Positions 30,764 to 41,914 are shown, counted from the first letter of the stretch. The stretch is DNA of 64,000 nt from Tetrapisispora phaffii CBS 4417 (GCF_000236905.1 NC_016525.1:682001-746000), one strand, 5' to 3'. Notes: generated by a model from the letters alone, not told the origin. Made by a program: numbers and translations.

Positions 30764-31198
30764 CTAACGACGGATTAGTAAGTATGCATTTTCTTGTTTT
30801 AAATTGTTCAACTTTCTGTAGTTACCTTCCAGTCTCATTAGTAAACCACCAAACGAATAGTAGATGGTAATCATATCTTTAGACACTTCTTCAAATTTGT
30901 AGGCGGTACCGTACATGACATAATCGTAATCATCGGCTAAAGATCTCTCATTTGGTCTTGGAAGTCTCCAACTTTTGTTGTCACTGCTGTTTACTGAACC
31001 GTCTGTGGATAATGAGGAGGCGATGGCAATTGTCAATTGATCTTTTAGATTCACCGGGAATAAATCTGTGTTAATATCTAGAGTTAATTTAGTTTGTTCT
31101 TGAGAAGTGGAGGAAGCCTCGATACGAGAGACTTTGTTGTAACGACCTGGGTCGACATCGGAAATTACAAATATATCGTCAAATAGAGTGGATGACAT
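30764..31198 (-). CDS. RPB8: RNA polymerase subunit ABC14.5 (Rpb8)
   Basis: 144 residues (S. cerevisiae 146). Shared by RNA polymerases I, II and III; an OB-fold protein. The start [25 protein letters not shown] and the motifs [30 protein letters not shown] and [16 protein letters not shown] are strongly conserved; the C-terminus ends NAYLLIRR as usual. Its promoter carries PAC-type boxes (see separate entry). Confidence 0.97.
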   Translation of the reverse strand: MSSTLFDDIFVISDVDPGRYNKVSRIEASSTSQEQTKLTLDINTDLFPVNLKDQLTIAIASSLSTDGSVNSSDNKSWRLPRPNERSLADDYDYVMYGTAYKFEEVSKDMITIYYSFGGLLMRLEGNYRKLNNLKQENAYLLIRR

Positions 31199-31718
31199 GA
31201 CGGTTGAAGTTGGGTGTAATGCTTTGGATTTCTATATGTATGTGAACCACTTGGTTTGCAGTTGGACCGACTGAAATAAAGAGTGGAAGCAAAGGTTTTC
31301 AATACTATTAATCAAGTTTAAACATACACTGTTTTAATAATATAGTTTCCAAAAAACTTTGAATATTTGAAATTGTTAAAAAAACTTTCAGGCTCATCAC
31401 AAAAGACGAAGACCTCAATCGCGATGAGGTTGTTTAGTTAATAAGCATATATTTGAATAAGAGATATCCTACATATTTGTTATGTTAGGTATTGGGAACT
31501 ATCCATTGCAGTGGAATATACAAATACATATATCTATTTATTAGAGAATGATAACACCTATTTTTATATAAGCTGATGGAAATATGCAAAAAAATTTTGA
31601 ATGTGAATTGTCGTTAATAATGAATTTTTAGTTTGTTTTTAAATTGGTTCTTTTATTTTTTTATTGTTCTTTTAGTGTTTTCAATGATAGAGCTGATAAA
31701 TGTTTCAGTATGCTGTGA
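31199..31718 (-). promoter_or_regulatory. RPB8 promoter with PAC boxes; ISU 3' region
   Basis: GCGATGAG at 31421-31428 and, on the other strand, CTCATC at 31393-31398 (reads GATGAG) match the PAC element typical of genes for RNA polymerase I/III and shared subunits. They lie about 195-225 bases upstream of the RPB8 ATG. The rest is AT-rich. Confidence 0.55.
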
Positions 31719-32165
31719 TCATGCTAAGTTTGTAGAGTTTCTTTTTGACTTGTAATCTCTAATGGCTGCCTTGATCGCGTCTTCCGCCAGCATGGAACAA
31801 TGAAGTTTCACTGGAGGCAGACTCAATTTTTTTGCTATCTCTGTGTTCTTGATCTTTGCTGCCTCGTCGACAGTTATGCCTCTCACCAGTTCTGTCACGT
31901 AAGAGGACGAGGCTATAGCAGAGCCGCAACCAAATGTCTTGAACTTCACATTTTCAATTATGCCTGTCTTGTCGTCCACTTCGATCTGCAACTTCATGAC
32001 GTCCCCACAGGCAGGCGCGCCCACCAGTCCTGTGCCGACATTAGATTGGTTCTTGTCTAGCGAACCAACGTTCCTTGGGTTTGTGTAATGTTCAATGACA
32101 TTGGGATGGTAAAGTCTTTTCGTTATGGTGAATAAATTGTTCCTTACTATCAGTGATTTTAGCAT
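31719..32165 (-). CDS. ISU1: Mitochondrial Fe-S cluster scaffold, Isu1/Isu2
   Basis: 148 residues (S. cerevisiae Isu1 165, Isu2 156). Scaffold on which Nfs1-Isd11 builds [2Fe-2S] clusters in the matrix. A short presequence (MLKSLIVRNNLFTITKRLYH) precedes the mature start. The cluster ligands Cys53 (with Asp55, APACGD), Cys80 (TFGCGSA) and Cys123 are present, and the Hsp70 (Ssq1) recognition motif LPPVK lies at 116-120. ISU1 and ISU2 are WGD duplicates in S. cerevisiae (YPL135W, YOR226C), so the symbol is arbitrary between them. Confidence 0.97.
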   Translation of the reverse strand: MLKSLIVRNNLFTITKRLYHPNVIEHYTNPRNVGSLDKNQSNVGTGLVGAPACGDVMKLQIEVDDKTGIIENVKFKTFGCGSAIASSSYVTELVRGITVDEAAKIKNTEIAKKLSLPPVKLHCSMLAEDAIKAAIRDYKSKRNSTNLA

Positions 32166-33123
32166 TGTTGAGCGACGGTAATGTGAAATGCGGTGTATTA
32201 TCTATCTGGGATGGATTGGATGGCTCGGTAAACACAGAATTTGTTCCCAGCAATGAGCAGCAAATTTTCCTCGACAGTTCTTCAATGGTCGTGATATAGC
32301 TATATATATGTGTGATCGGGTATAGTTGTTGCAATGCCACAGAATTGAGAACTGTTTATGAGTCCATCTTAGCATGGCATACATCATGGTCCTGTTATGT
32401 TGCACAGTTGAACCGAATAAAAAATTTTATATCGAGCGTTTGTCGTTTCTTACTTCCGAGAAAGCCATGGGATGTCACCGGTTACGGCCTGCCCGAGATG
32501 GGGGAAGGTTGTAATAGCACGTGACCAGCAAACAAACCCGGGTAAGTTTGGCCTACTCTACTGGACAGCAATTGCAAGTGACAGTAAATGCAACTGCCAC
32601 GACGACACCAACGAGACAGCCATGACCGTTTCATCGTTTGGGTGTGTGAGAATTGGGGACAAGTGATTACTTTTCGTTGTACGAGCGTAAAGAGTACCAA
32701 GTTTCGTGTTTGCGAATAACAGTTGTGAGATTTCTCACCGGTGAACTCTTCCAAGACTGTAAAATGTTTTATGTTTAGGCTTGTGGAGAGACTTCCTCTC
32801 TGTTATCAGCGAGCCAGCGACCGATTGCCACTGCATGCCAAATCATTGATACTAAACATAATTGCTCCGAGGAGCCTTAAAAGAATGAACTTCATATAAC
32901 TTCAGTTTTTAAAATGGTAAATAATGACAATATAGAATAACTAATAGTAATATATAAACATTATACTTTGCTGAAAAAAAAAACGTTCCAAAAAAAAAAG
33001 TTTACTTCGTACATTGATGCAATAGAATATGTTTTAAATAATTCTTGTTCGTGGTTTTTTTTAATTTAAATAATTATAATTGGAAGAGGGGACTCCCAAC
33101 GCCGTGGTCACGCACAGAGGCGC
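32166..33123. promoter_or_regulatory. ISU promoter and eIF5A 3' region; block junction
   Basis: 958 bases joining the YOR-type block to the YEL-type block. It contains CACGTGAC at about 32519-32526 (Cbf1 type) and a Reb1-type CGGGTAA at 32539-32545, 350-380 bases upstream of the ISU ATG. The part 32430-32760 is less AT-rich than the rest. The poly-A/T runs at 32970-33070 lie 3' of eIF5A. Short overlapping frames here are not convincing genes. Confidence 0.5.
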
Positions 33124-33600
33124 TTAAGCAGCACCGGCGGACTCCTTGAAAGAGATGGCGGCTTCTTCTTCCATGGCGGAGATGACAGTGACCATCAAGT
33201 CCTTACCTTCGTCGAAGGCAGCTTGGATTTTGTCACCCAATTCACCCTCTGGCAACTTGACGTCGTCCTTGGTGTCACCTTCCATGGTCATCAAGGATAA
33301 GAAACCGTCGTCGATGTCTAACAACTGGAATTCGGTTCTCTTGACGAATGGACACTCCATGTTGTGAGTGGAAGGAGACAAGTCTTCCAACTTTTTGCCG
33401 GTGAAGATATCGGTGGCGACCAAATGGACTTTGGCGTGACCGTGCTTACCGGTCTTGGAGGTGGACATATCGATAATCTTACATGGTCTGCCCTTGATGA
33501 CGACGAAACCACTCTTTCTCAAAGCGGAACATTGCATTGGGTAGGTTAAAGAGGAACCGGCGTCGGCGGTTTCGAAAGTATGTTGTTCTTCGTCAGACAT
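33124..33600 (-). CDS. HYP2: Translation factor eIF5A, hypusinated
   Basis: 158 residues (S. cerevisiae 157). Promotes peptide-bond formation at stalling motifs and translation termination. The hypusine site is Lys52 in [12 protein letters not shown]. The SH3-like N-domain and OB-fold C-domain are complete. Codon choice is strongly biased and GC-richer than its neighbours, as expected for a very highly expressed gene. The S. cerevisiae pair HYP2 (YEL034W, near CYC7) and ANB1 (YJR047C, beside CYC1) are WGD duplicates; here the gene lies near a cytochrome c gene, and the symbol between the two is arbitrary. Confidence 0.97.
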   Translation of the reverse strand: MSDEEQHTFETADAGSSLTYPMQCSALRKSGFVVIKGRPCKIIDMSTSKTGKHGHAKVHLVATDIFTGKKLEDLSPSTHNMECPFVKRTEFQLLDIDDGFLSLMTMEGDTKDDVKLPEGELGDKIQAAFDEGKDLMVTVISAMEEEAAISFKESAGAA

Positions 33601-34843
33601 ATTTTATAACTGTTGTGTGGAGAGATTAGAGCGATAATCGATTGGTGATTTCTTACGACTGTTGCTAAGAACTGTAAAAGAAACAGGAATTGGAAGAGAA
33701 GCAGAGGACGACAGATTGGAAAAGAATTTAAATATAGGGTGATTTATATAATAATTATTTTTGTGAAAGGAATTGGAAAAACAAAGAAAAATTTCTTTCA
33801 GCTAGCACTTTTTTTTTTCAATTGCAGTCGAGTTCGTCTGTACAACAACATCATAGCAGAAAACCGCAATAAGTTTGACACTTAGCAAGCTATCTCTATC
33901 TCTAACACGACGAGACATCGGATAAGTCCATGGTAAAACAACATAGTTGAGACATTGACATGCAGCTGCAGCGAGCAGCGAGCAGATGGCGCTGCGCTGG
34001 CTGGTGACACCGAAAAAAGCCAACGAACACAAATTTTTCAAAAACAACAACGTCCAACTCGATGCACGGGAGGGCGATGGCGTGGGCTGGGGACAGCTTC
34101 TAGAAACAGCACGGGATATGGCGCTGTGCGTGCGTGCGTGTGCGTGGGCGCGTGTGCGCGCGCTGGGGAGCACGATAAAACTCCATTTTGTGTGGTTTTG
34201 CGTCTTTGTGTTCGCAGTTTCTGGCGAAACAACAGCAAAGCCGTCCGGGAGCGCAGTGACGGATTGGTCGCGCGCAAGCGGCCACGCACACGCACGCACG
34301 CACCAGGCCGACCGGCCAGAACTACTTTTTATCGCTCGGTATCTTTGCCGAGAACAGCGCCGGCCTAAAACGGTAATGTGTGGCATGCGTGCGTCTCCGC
34401 GGGCGTCTTCGGCGCTGTCTTATATCGGGCACTTGCAGGGAGCCGAGCGAAAGAGGGGAAGAACACAGAACGCCCGGCCCTCCCGTCGCAGTGATGATGT
34501 CAATGCGTTTTTTCGGGTTCTAAAACTTTCGCTTTCCACACGCCTCTGTCGGACGGTGTGGCGTGCGGGTAACGTGGGACGTCGCGCATTTTGTACAATT
34601 TATCTGATTAGGTCATGGCTGCTCGTCACGCTGCAGCTGCCACACACGGGCTTGTATCGATTAAAGGGTACCTCTTACACAAAATATATACAGCACATGC
34701 ATGCAGGAACGCTATCTAGGTGTTACGTATCGGCTGGCTCACACTCTCGTCTCCACCATGCAAACAACCGCAGGTGCAGACGAGAAGGGAAGTTCCCCCA
34801 AAGGGGGAACTTCCCTCTAAGGGTGAATGGATGGGGTTGGCGG
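33601..34843. other. GC-rich spacer between eIF5A and UTR4
   Basis: 1.24 kb where S. cerevisiae has ANP1 and RAD23; neither is found. From about 33950 to 34640 the DNA is strikingly GC-rich with alternating purine-pyrimidine GTGCGTGCGTG and CACGCACGCAC tracts, unlike the AT-rich surroundings. A Reb1-type CGGGTAA lies at 34566-34572. Long open frames exist on both strands (for example 33986-34930 and the complement of 33802-34386), but they overlap each other, are low-complexity and resemble nothing, so they are probably by-products of GC content. The part 33601-33950 is the eIF5A promoter. Confidence 0.6.
34786..34816. repeat. Perfect 14-bp inverted repeat just 3' of UTR4
   Basis: AGGGAAGTTCCCCC (34786-34799) and its exact reverse complement (34803-34816) are separated by AAA. 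It lies 28 bases beyond the UTR4 stop codon and would form a very stable hairpin in the 3' end of that transcript. Confidence 0.9.
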
Positions 34844-35548
34844 TTATTGCAACTCATGGCAACTGTGTATTGTGTGGTAGGTGGACAGTTTCTCGGCGGG
34901 GATCGGTTGGTTTCCCTCCCTGATAACTAATCTTGTTGAGAGTCCAGCTTCGTTGGCAGCGTCGATCTCTAATGTGTTATCACTGAGAAACAAGAATGTC
35001 GATTCCCTGTTGTTTGTGCTCTCGATGCTATTGATGTCGCTCACAATATTGCGATACGACTGCGGGTCGATTTTTCTGCCTGAGGTGGTAATGTCATAAT
35101 AACCAAGAATGTGTGGTGTCAGATCCACTGTCCCGGTGTCCGCGTCCTTGACAAAGCGGAACAACAGTTTTTGGGCCTTAACGGAGCCGCTAGAGTAGAT
35201 GTATATCTTGTTGCGCGGGTCTTTGATGAAGCCAATGGCGTCCGGGTACACCGGCGCTTTGATGTCGCCGCTGTGGTACCCACGCGACCACACGTAGCCT
35301 TGCAACTCTTTCAATACAGGGTCCTTCACATCGGCTTCGACTAGTCGACGGATGTGCACCAGCAATGCGGTGCTGTCGGTGATCCCGAACTTGGCTACAA
35401 TCCCCTGGATTGTAGCGTCTTGTTTGTGTACATTCAAAATAACATCAGCAAGTTGTTCAAGGAAATAAGGGAATAACTCAGACTTCACAAACGAGATGGG
35501 ACAGACAGTGCCTTCAATATCCAGAATGTAACGTCTAGATTCAGTCAT
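34844..35548 (-). CDS. UTR4: Enolase-phosphatase E1 (methionine salvage)
   Basis: 234 residues (S. cerevisiae 227). A bifunctional HAD-family enzyme that enolises and dephosphorylates 2,3-diketo-5-methylthiopentyl-1-phosphate in the methionine salvage pathway. The HAD nucleophile motif is DIEGTVCPI (Asp10, Glu12); motif II IYSSGS and the motif IV region FLSDNTLEIDAANEAG are intact. It is divergent from the cytochrome c gene, as UTR4 and CYC7 are in S. cerevisiae. Confidence 0.96.
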   Translation of the reverse strand: MTESRRYILDIEGTVCPISFVKSELFPYFLEQLADVILNVHKQDATIQGIVAKFGITDSTALLVHIRRLVEADVKDPVLKELQGYVWSRGYHSGDIKAPVYPDAIGFIKDPRNKIYIYSSGSVKAQKLLFRFVKDADTGTVDLTPHILGYYDITTSGRKIDPQSYRNIVSDINSIESTNNRESTFLFLSDNTLEIDAANEAGLSTRLVIREGNQPIPAEKLSTYHTIHSCHELQ

Positions 35549-36828
<1,280 letters not shown>

Positions 36829-37085
36829 ACATAAAAGCACAAATAGAAAACTCATACTTGGGAGTTAATTGATTATCCCAATGCTAACTATTTTTAACGA
36901 TATATTCCATTAATAGTACACATATTTATTTATATTCATGTATATAAACGAATTCAACATTTATTTAAATTAAAAAAAGAGATTATTATTTATACTATGT
37001 GTACATATATGACTATTTGGGATGCAAGAGGGATGTCTAAGTGTTCTTGAAATTGGTTTAAATCGATGCGAAAACTTCGATAAGT

Positions 37086-38387
37086 TTACAGTATGTAGGT
37101 GACAATGAATCCAATCACCATCGAAACCCAATTATTTGTCAGTACAGAAACTGCACCACCGGTGCTATTAGCGGTAGTGCTCAAGTCCTGGAAGAATTTC
37201 GTTTTTTGTTCAGCATTAATGGAACTAGACGATGTGATTTGTGATTCTGCTGTACTAAAAGACGAGTCGGACTTGTTGTTGGAAGACTTGGATGAGGTAG
37301 TCTTTGATGTCTTAGCACTGGAACTGGAACTGCTTGACGAACTAGTATAGTTGGTTAGTCCAGAATCACCAAGGTTCTTCAAAATCATATTGGCGTCAAC
37401 GATGGCAACATCCTTCTCGAGAAATGAGTCTGAACTCACGAATTTGTAAGAAGAAGTACCATTCTTGGTAGTTCCTTTAGGTGGGTCATAACATGTAATA
37501 TTAGCTTCATTCAAAATCATGTAATAGTAACCTGGATCACTTATGTCTTCAGCATCCCAATCAATAGCACCACCGGCCCATTCAATAGTACCTTGTCCCT
37601 GACTGGAGTCACCACCTGGCCAAATAGATATTTGGATTCTACTTGGGGTTTGTGGATATCTGTAAACTCCAGTTGTTGCATTATATGTTTCATTTTTGTA
37701 TAATGTTCTGCCAACAACACCATCTATGGACCACACAGTTTTGTCCTCTTGCCAGTCTATTTCATAAGTGTGGAAGTTTGAAAATGTATCGGTTGTCGAA
37801 ATATTAGCACTGTTACTGTAATTTAAAGTACCTTGCCAATAGAAGTTAGTTTGAGCGGTATCTAAATCTGTTCCAACAAACTCGTAATCGATTTCATCTT
37901 CCACTTGAGAATATAACACAATAGCAGTAATGACACCTGCAAGATGCGAAGTCTTTAATCTGATACTATATTTACCATACCACATGTATCTAGTTGTTGA
38001 TAATACTGTACCTGTGGTATTCTTTGGCATGGCCAAAACCAAACTTTCTTCATCCTCGTAATCCATAACGTAACCTGTGTATGTCCAATCAGCTTCACTG
38101 GCATTACCTAAATATGAATATGCATTGACCAACTTATCGGAGTATTTATTGAACAAAGTACTCATATCTTTACAAACTGGAACAGGCAAACATGCGTCAA
38201 TGCTATAAGAGTATGCTGGATTGCACGAACCTAAACAGTATTCACCTGTACCACAGACACCAGTGAAAGAACAACATGGCATTGATTCTGGACAATGTGC
38301 TGTGGTATTGCAATAAATTGAATCAGAAGCAATTGTTAATGACTGTATCAAAGCCACAAATGAAAGCAAAAATAATGATAGCTTCAT
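37086..38387 (-). CDS. UTR2: Chitin-glucan crosslinking enzyme, GPI-anchored (Crh2 type)
   Basis: 433 residues (S. cerevisiae 467). A GH16 transglycosidase that attaches chitin to beta-1,6- and beta-1,3-glucan in the cell wall. It has a signal peptide (MKLSLFLLSFVALIQSLTIA), then a Cys-rich chitin-binding CBM18 module (CPESMPCCSFTGVCGTGEYC). The GH16 domain carries the catalytic DEIDYEFVG motif. A long Ser/Thr stretch and a hydrophobic C-terminus (WVSMVIGFIVTYIL) follow for GPI anchoring. The frame extends 6 codons upstream to a GTG; the ATG at 38387 begins the signal peptide. Confidence 0.95.
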   Translation of the reverse strand: MKLSLFLLSFVALIQSLTIASDSIYCNTTAHCPESMPCCSFTGVCGTGEYCLGSCNPAYSYSIDACLPVPVCKDMSTLFNKYSDKLVNAYSYLGNASEADWTYTGYVMDYEDEESLVLAMPKNTTGTVLSTTRYMWYGKYSIRLKTSHLAGVITAIVLYSQVEDEIDYEFVGTDLDTAQTNFYWQGTLNYSNSANISTTDTFSNFHTYEIDWQEDKTVWSIDGVVGRTLYKNETYNATTGVYRYPQTPSRIQISIWPGGDSSQGQGTIEWAGGAIDWDAEDISDPGYYYMILNEANITCYDPPKGTTKNGTSSYKFVSSDSFLEKDVAIVDANMILKNLGDSGLTNYTSSSSSSSSSAKTSKTTSSKSSNNKSDSSFSTAESQITSSSSINAEQKTKFFQDLSTTANSTGGAVSVLTNNWVSMVIGFIVTYIL

Positions 38388-38987
38388 TTTTACAATATTG
38401 ATCACTTTGACGATATTTGCCTATTTTAATGCCCTGTACAAAATAGGGATACACACTAACTGATAAAGTTCCAGGGATTTAGTTAAATTCAATTGGAATA
38501 TAATTCAGATCTCATTTATATAGAATGTCATCTTTCGAGGTACTAAGAATTTCGATCGCTCAATTTTCATTAAAACTTCCGTTTTAGGAAATATAAACTC
38601 ATTTGCATTACCTAAACAGGTAATTATCTCAAATTACTTTTAATTAATATACACTCGTTCCTAACGTTACTCCTCCATATGGTTGCATATAACCACAGAA
38701 TAACAGACTGTTTAGCAGTGACATTTTGCATAATTCTAGATTAATTAAACTGAACATCAATTTTACTGGTTGCTATTACAGGAACTCAGTTTCCTCTAAA
38801 ACTTTTTTCTATTGCAATTTTTTTAGAGAAAAGGTACACCATCGCTAAGATTATCAGTGCCAAACTGTTATTACATCAGTAATCTTTATTGATTTGTATA
38901 AAATATTGTATATAATTATATAAGTATGAATAGCTTCGCATAAATTCATTAACACGAGCATCATTATATTCTGTTATGGTGCTTTTT
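38388..38987. other. UTR2 promoter and NAD kinase 3' region
   Basis: 600 bases, AT-rich. No gene or strong motif is recognised. Confidence 0.45.
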
Positions 38988-40682
38988 TCAAGAGGACTCG
39001 TGTTCTTCTTGTTCAAGTCTATTCATGGATTTCCTTTCAGGGTTCATCATATGTTTAACCATCGCTATATCTATTTTGCTTCCATCAATCTTCTCTTGGA
39101 GTTCGACTTCCTCGCAACTTTCTTCTGCTTGATCTAATTTAATTGGGTCGTTTGCATACTTCTCTTTGTTCTTATCGGATAACATATGTGTGAAAGATTT
39201 TTGTTCCTCTCTTAAGTTCCAATTCAGAGTTCTATTAATACTATTAATAAATTCATCTGGAGAGGATTCAATAGTTGGGAAAGCATAAGGACTTGCTGAT
39301 ATAGAAATATAATCACCGGAAAACAGCTCGACTCTGTTTTTACCGTCAAAAGCGGCCCATGCTGTTGCTCTTGATTTCATAGATACTTTGACTCTTAAAT
39401 TCACACTATCTGGCAAAATAATAGGCCTGAAGTTAAGAGTATGTGGGCAAATTGGAGTGACCGCGATTGCATTCACACTTGGATACACAAGCGAACCACC
39501 AGCACTGAGGGAGTAAGCTGTAGAACCGGTTGGAGTACTAATAATCAGACCATCTGCTTGTGCGACGGTTAGTAGCGAACAATCATTGTACAATTCTAAA
39601 TTAGAAATGAAAGGGGAAGGCCCTCTGTCAACAGTTAATTCATTTAACACATGGTGTTCTGATATGAGTTCCGAAACATACAGTTTCTTGCCGGTTTCTG
39701 GGTTTATCACAGGCTCTCTTCTTCTATATACTTTACATTCTAACCGCATTCTCAAATTAGTCTTCACTTTATTATTGTTTAATATCCTTGACAAATCTTT
39801 TTTAAAGTGTTCGAATTTGTAATTTGTTAAGAACCCCAGTGAACCCAAGGAAAACGAAAGGACAGGAGGAACGTGTGTTTGGAAAATCGACGAAACGAAC
39901 AAGACTGTACCATCACCTCCTAGTGTAATTACCAAATCGAAAAAACCGATATTTTCTTCTAAAAATTTCACATTCCAAAATTTGATTCTACGAGCTGGGC
40001 ATTTAATATCTGATATAAGCGATTCTACATCGAAACTCTTATTCTGCAAAACTTTATCCTCAATGTAGACGGTTAACGCTGGATATTTGGCTAGAAGCCA
40101 TTCGATCAATTCTCTTAGTAAGTAAATTAGAGAGACATCATTGTTCTTGATTACTATCATGATATTTTCAACATCTAATTCAACTTTTGTGTTAAATATT
40201 TTTTTCGACATCATACGCAACCCATAAGCATGAGAAGCATATTTAAAATGAGGTTTTATAGCTGCTTTCATTTTCGAAACATCAGGCATTGATTTGCTTG
40301 TCGAAAGTGAGTTCTTGGCAGTCTCTTTTGCGGTACTGTTATGTTCTTCAATTTTCTTATTAATAACAATGCAACCTTCATAATCGTCTCCAAAATTCTT
40401 CTGTTTCAGTGCGACATCGTCGTCAACATCGTTGCTATTTTCGTAGGGGTTCTTATCCTTTGAGAGGGTCAATCTAGACTTTCCCTTGCCATCATCCGAA
40501 ACAGACTCCATATCACGCTTGAGTTCATCTGTATCTTTACTAGAGGTGGATGAAAAACTATTGAACTCTTCTGACAAATCATCTTTACTCCCATAAAGTT
40601 TCCAATGAACCTTCATCTTCGAGACATCTTTCTTGTTCTTCTTATTCCGGTCAACACCATCAACTTGATAAGGTCTTTTCAT
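38988..40682 (-). CDS. UTR1: ATP-NAD(H) kinase (Utr1/Yef1)
   Basis: 564 residues (S. cerevisiae Utr1 530, Yef1 495). Cytosolic enzyme making NADP from NAD. The catalytic GGDG motif is in VITLGGDGTVLFVSSIF; the second conserved block DGLIISTPTGSTAYSLSAGG and the CPHTLNFRPIILPDSV segment are intact. A variable N-terminal 130 residues rich in Ser, Lys and Asp and an acidic C-terminal tail flank the core. UTR1 (YJR049C) and YEF1 (YEL041W) are WGD duplicates; position suits either, and length is closer to Utr1. Confidence 0.93.
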   Translation of the reverse strand: MKRPYQVDGVDRNKKNKKDVSKMKVHWKLYGSKDDLSEEFNSFSSTSSKDTDELKRDMESVSDDGKGKSRLTLSKDKNPYENSNDVDDDVALKQKNFGDDYEGCIVINKKIEEHNSTAKETAKNSLSTSKSMPDVSKMKAAIKPHFKYASHAYGLRMMSKKIFNTKVELDVENIMIVIKNNDVSLIYLLRELIEWLLAKYPALTVYIEDKVLQNKSFDVESLISDIKCPARRIKFWNVKFLEENIGFFDLVITLGGDGTVLFVSSIFQTHVPPVLSFSLGSLGFLTNYKFEHFKKDLSRILNNNKVKTNLRMRLECKVYRRREPVINPETGKKLYVSELISEHHVLNELTVDRGPSPFISNLELYNDCSLLTVAQADGLIISTPTGSTAYSLSAGGSLVYPSVNAIAVTPICPHTLNFRPIILPDSVNLRVKVSMKSRATAWAAFDGKNRVELFSGDYISISASPYAFPTIESSPDEFINSINRTLNWNLREEQKSFTHMLSDKNKEKYANDPIKLDQAEESCEEVELQEKIDGSKIDIAMVKHMMNPERKSMNRLEQEEHESS

Positions 40683-41020
40683 TTCTAACCTAGCTGTATA
40701 ACGACGATATAAAAGTAGTCCAAAACAATCCCTTCCACGACTTCTATTATTTCATACAACACACACACAGTGAATGAGTAATAATTATTGCAGTTATCAA
40801 ATCTATAACAAATACCTAGCAATATCTAATTGGCTGTTTATCTGTTTATTCCTACTACTCTTTAGTATACGAATTTCAGAACAAAATAAGCAGCTAACGT
40901 TATCCTGTTGTCGACAATGAGAACAGGCTGCAATTATTCAGAATCAGGAATACTATTGTACTTTTAAGTAAAACGATTGTTATGTAATAGGGACAAACTT
41001 CCTTTCATTATTATTATCAA

Positions 41021-41060
41021 TGAATTAGTAAATTAATGAATTAGTAAATTAATGAATTAA
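41021..41060. repeat. 16-bp tandem repeat, about 2.5 copies
   Basis: The unit TGAATTAGTAAATTAA occurs twice without change, followed by the first half of a third copy. Confidence 0.9.
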
Positions 41061-41415
41061 CTAGTATTATATACTATTACACCTCTATATGATTGAAAGC
41101 TGAACCTTAAATTTGCAGAAATCAAGAGAAACGCCCCTACAAGAGTACCAATCGGAATCAGAAAAGTGAAAAAGTGAAAATTAAAATAAAAATAACGAAT
41201 CACACAGATTAAGTCACTGAAGTGGCCCAAGTTTTAGGCATTCTACAAGGACATGGGTACATGGTAAACGAGAGTTATACAGTAAACATTGCATTGAAAC
41301 CAATCAAATAGTATGTAACTGATGTGGTCGAGCATTTGTTGTTGCTGCTTGAAGTGCCCTCCTTTGAGAGGTTGTTCTTGAACCTTCTTAGCTTGGTCTT
41401 CTCATAATTCTATAA

Positions 41416-41461
41416 AGTCAATCAGAGTAGACCATATTGCAATTGTCTATTCTGATTGACT
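41416..41461. repeat. 17-bp hairpin upstream of the NAD kinase gene
   Basis: GTCAATCAGAGTAGAC (41417-41432) pairs with GTCTATTCTGATTGAC (41445-41460), with one G-T position that would be a G-U wobble in RNA. The flanking A-T extends the stem to 17 pairs. The loop is 12 bases. Confidence 0.85.
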
Positions 41462-41914
41462 AGTTGTAACCTTCACGCTAATCTGTCTGTATCTTGCTCG
41501 TTCACCGTTGACACTCGAGTCTCTCGAACGGTGGTGGTTGGTTCACATGTTTCAGAGAACTCCCCTTCGTCATTTCCCGAATTGACGGAGAACAGACAGG
41601 GATTCGGTTGTGCTGAGTGGGTGTCCGCTCGGTCTATCTTTCAAGACGACTCTAGTATTCTAGTAAACGGTTAATGGTTCGTTCTAACAGCCAGGGAACA
41701 TTGGCACATTGTCCACCTAGGACAATGCTCAGTAATCAATGGCGAAAGGTTGAATTATGTTGTATTATATTTACACTATGATAAAGGGATAGGTATATAT
41801 ATTTGTTACATTAGAAAAAAATAATTCTCAAGATTTATATAAAAAATTGTCGTCTTATGGGCGTGAGGTCCTCCCGGTCTCTACCGGTAGACCGGATCAA
41901 TTACTGGATTCAAG

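Larger units (their letters stand above)
40683..41914. other. NAD kinase promoter and GDA1 3' region, rich in inverted repeats
   Basis: 1.23 kb. It contains a 16-bp direct repeat at 41021-41060, a long hairpin at 41416-41461 and smaller inverted repeats, such as CATTGTCC (41707-41714) with GGACAATG (41720-41727). No protein gene is supported. The block 41400-41740 is less AT-rich and could encode a structured RNA. Confidence 0.5.

Noticed and set aside
33986..34930. 314-codon plus-strand frame in the GC-rich spacer, possible new gene
   Set aside because: It overlaps a 194-codon frame on the other strand and the 3' end of UTR4, its composition follows the GTGCG repeats (HAHARTH-like stretches), and it resembles no protein. 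GC-rich DNA has few stops by chance.
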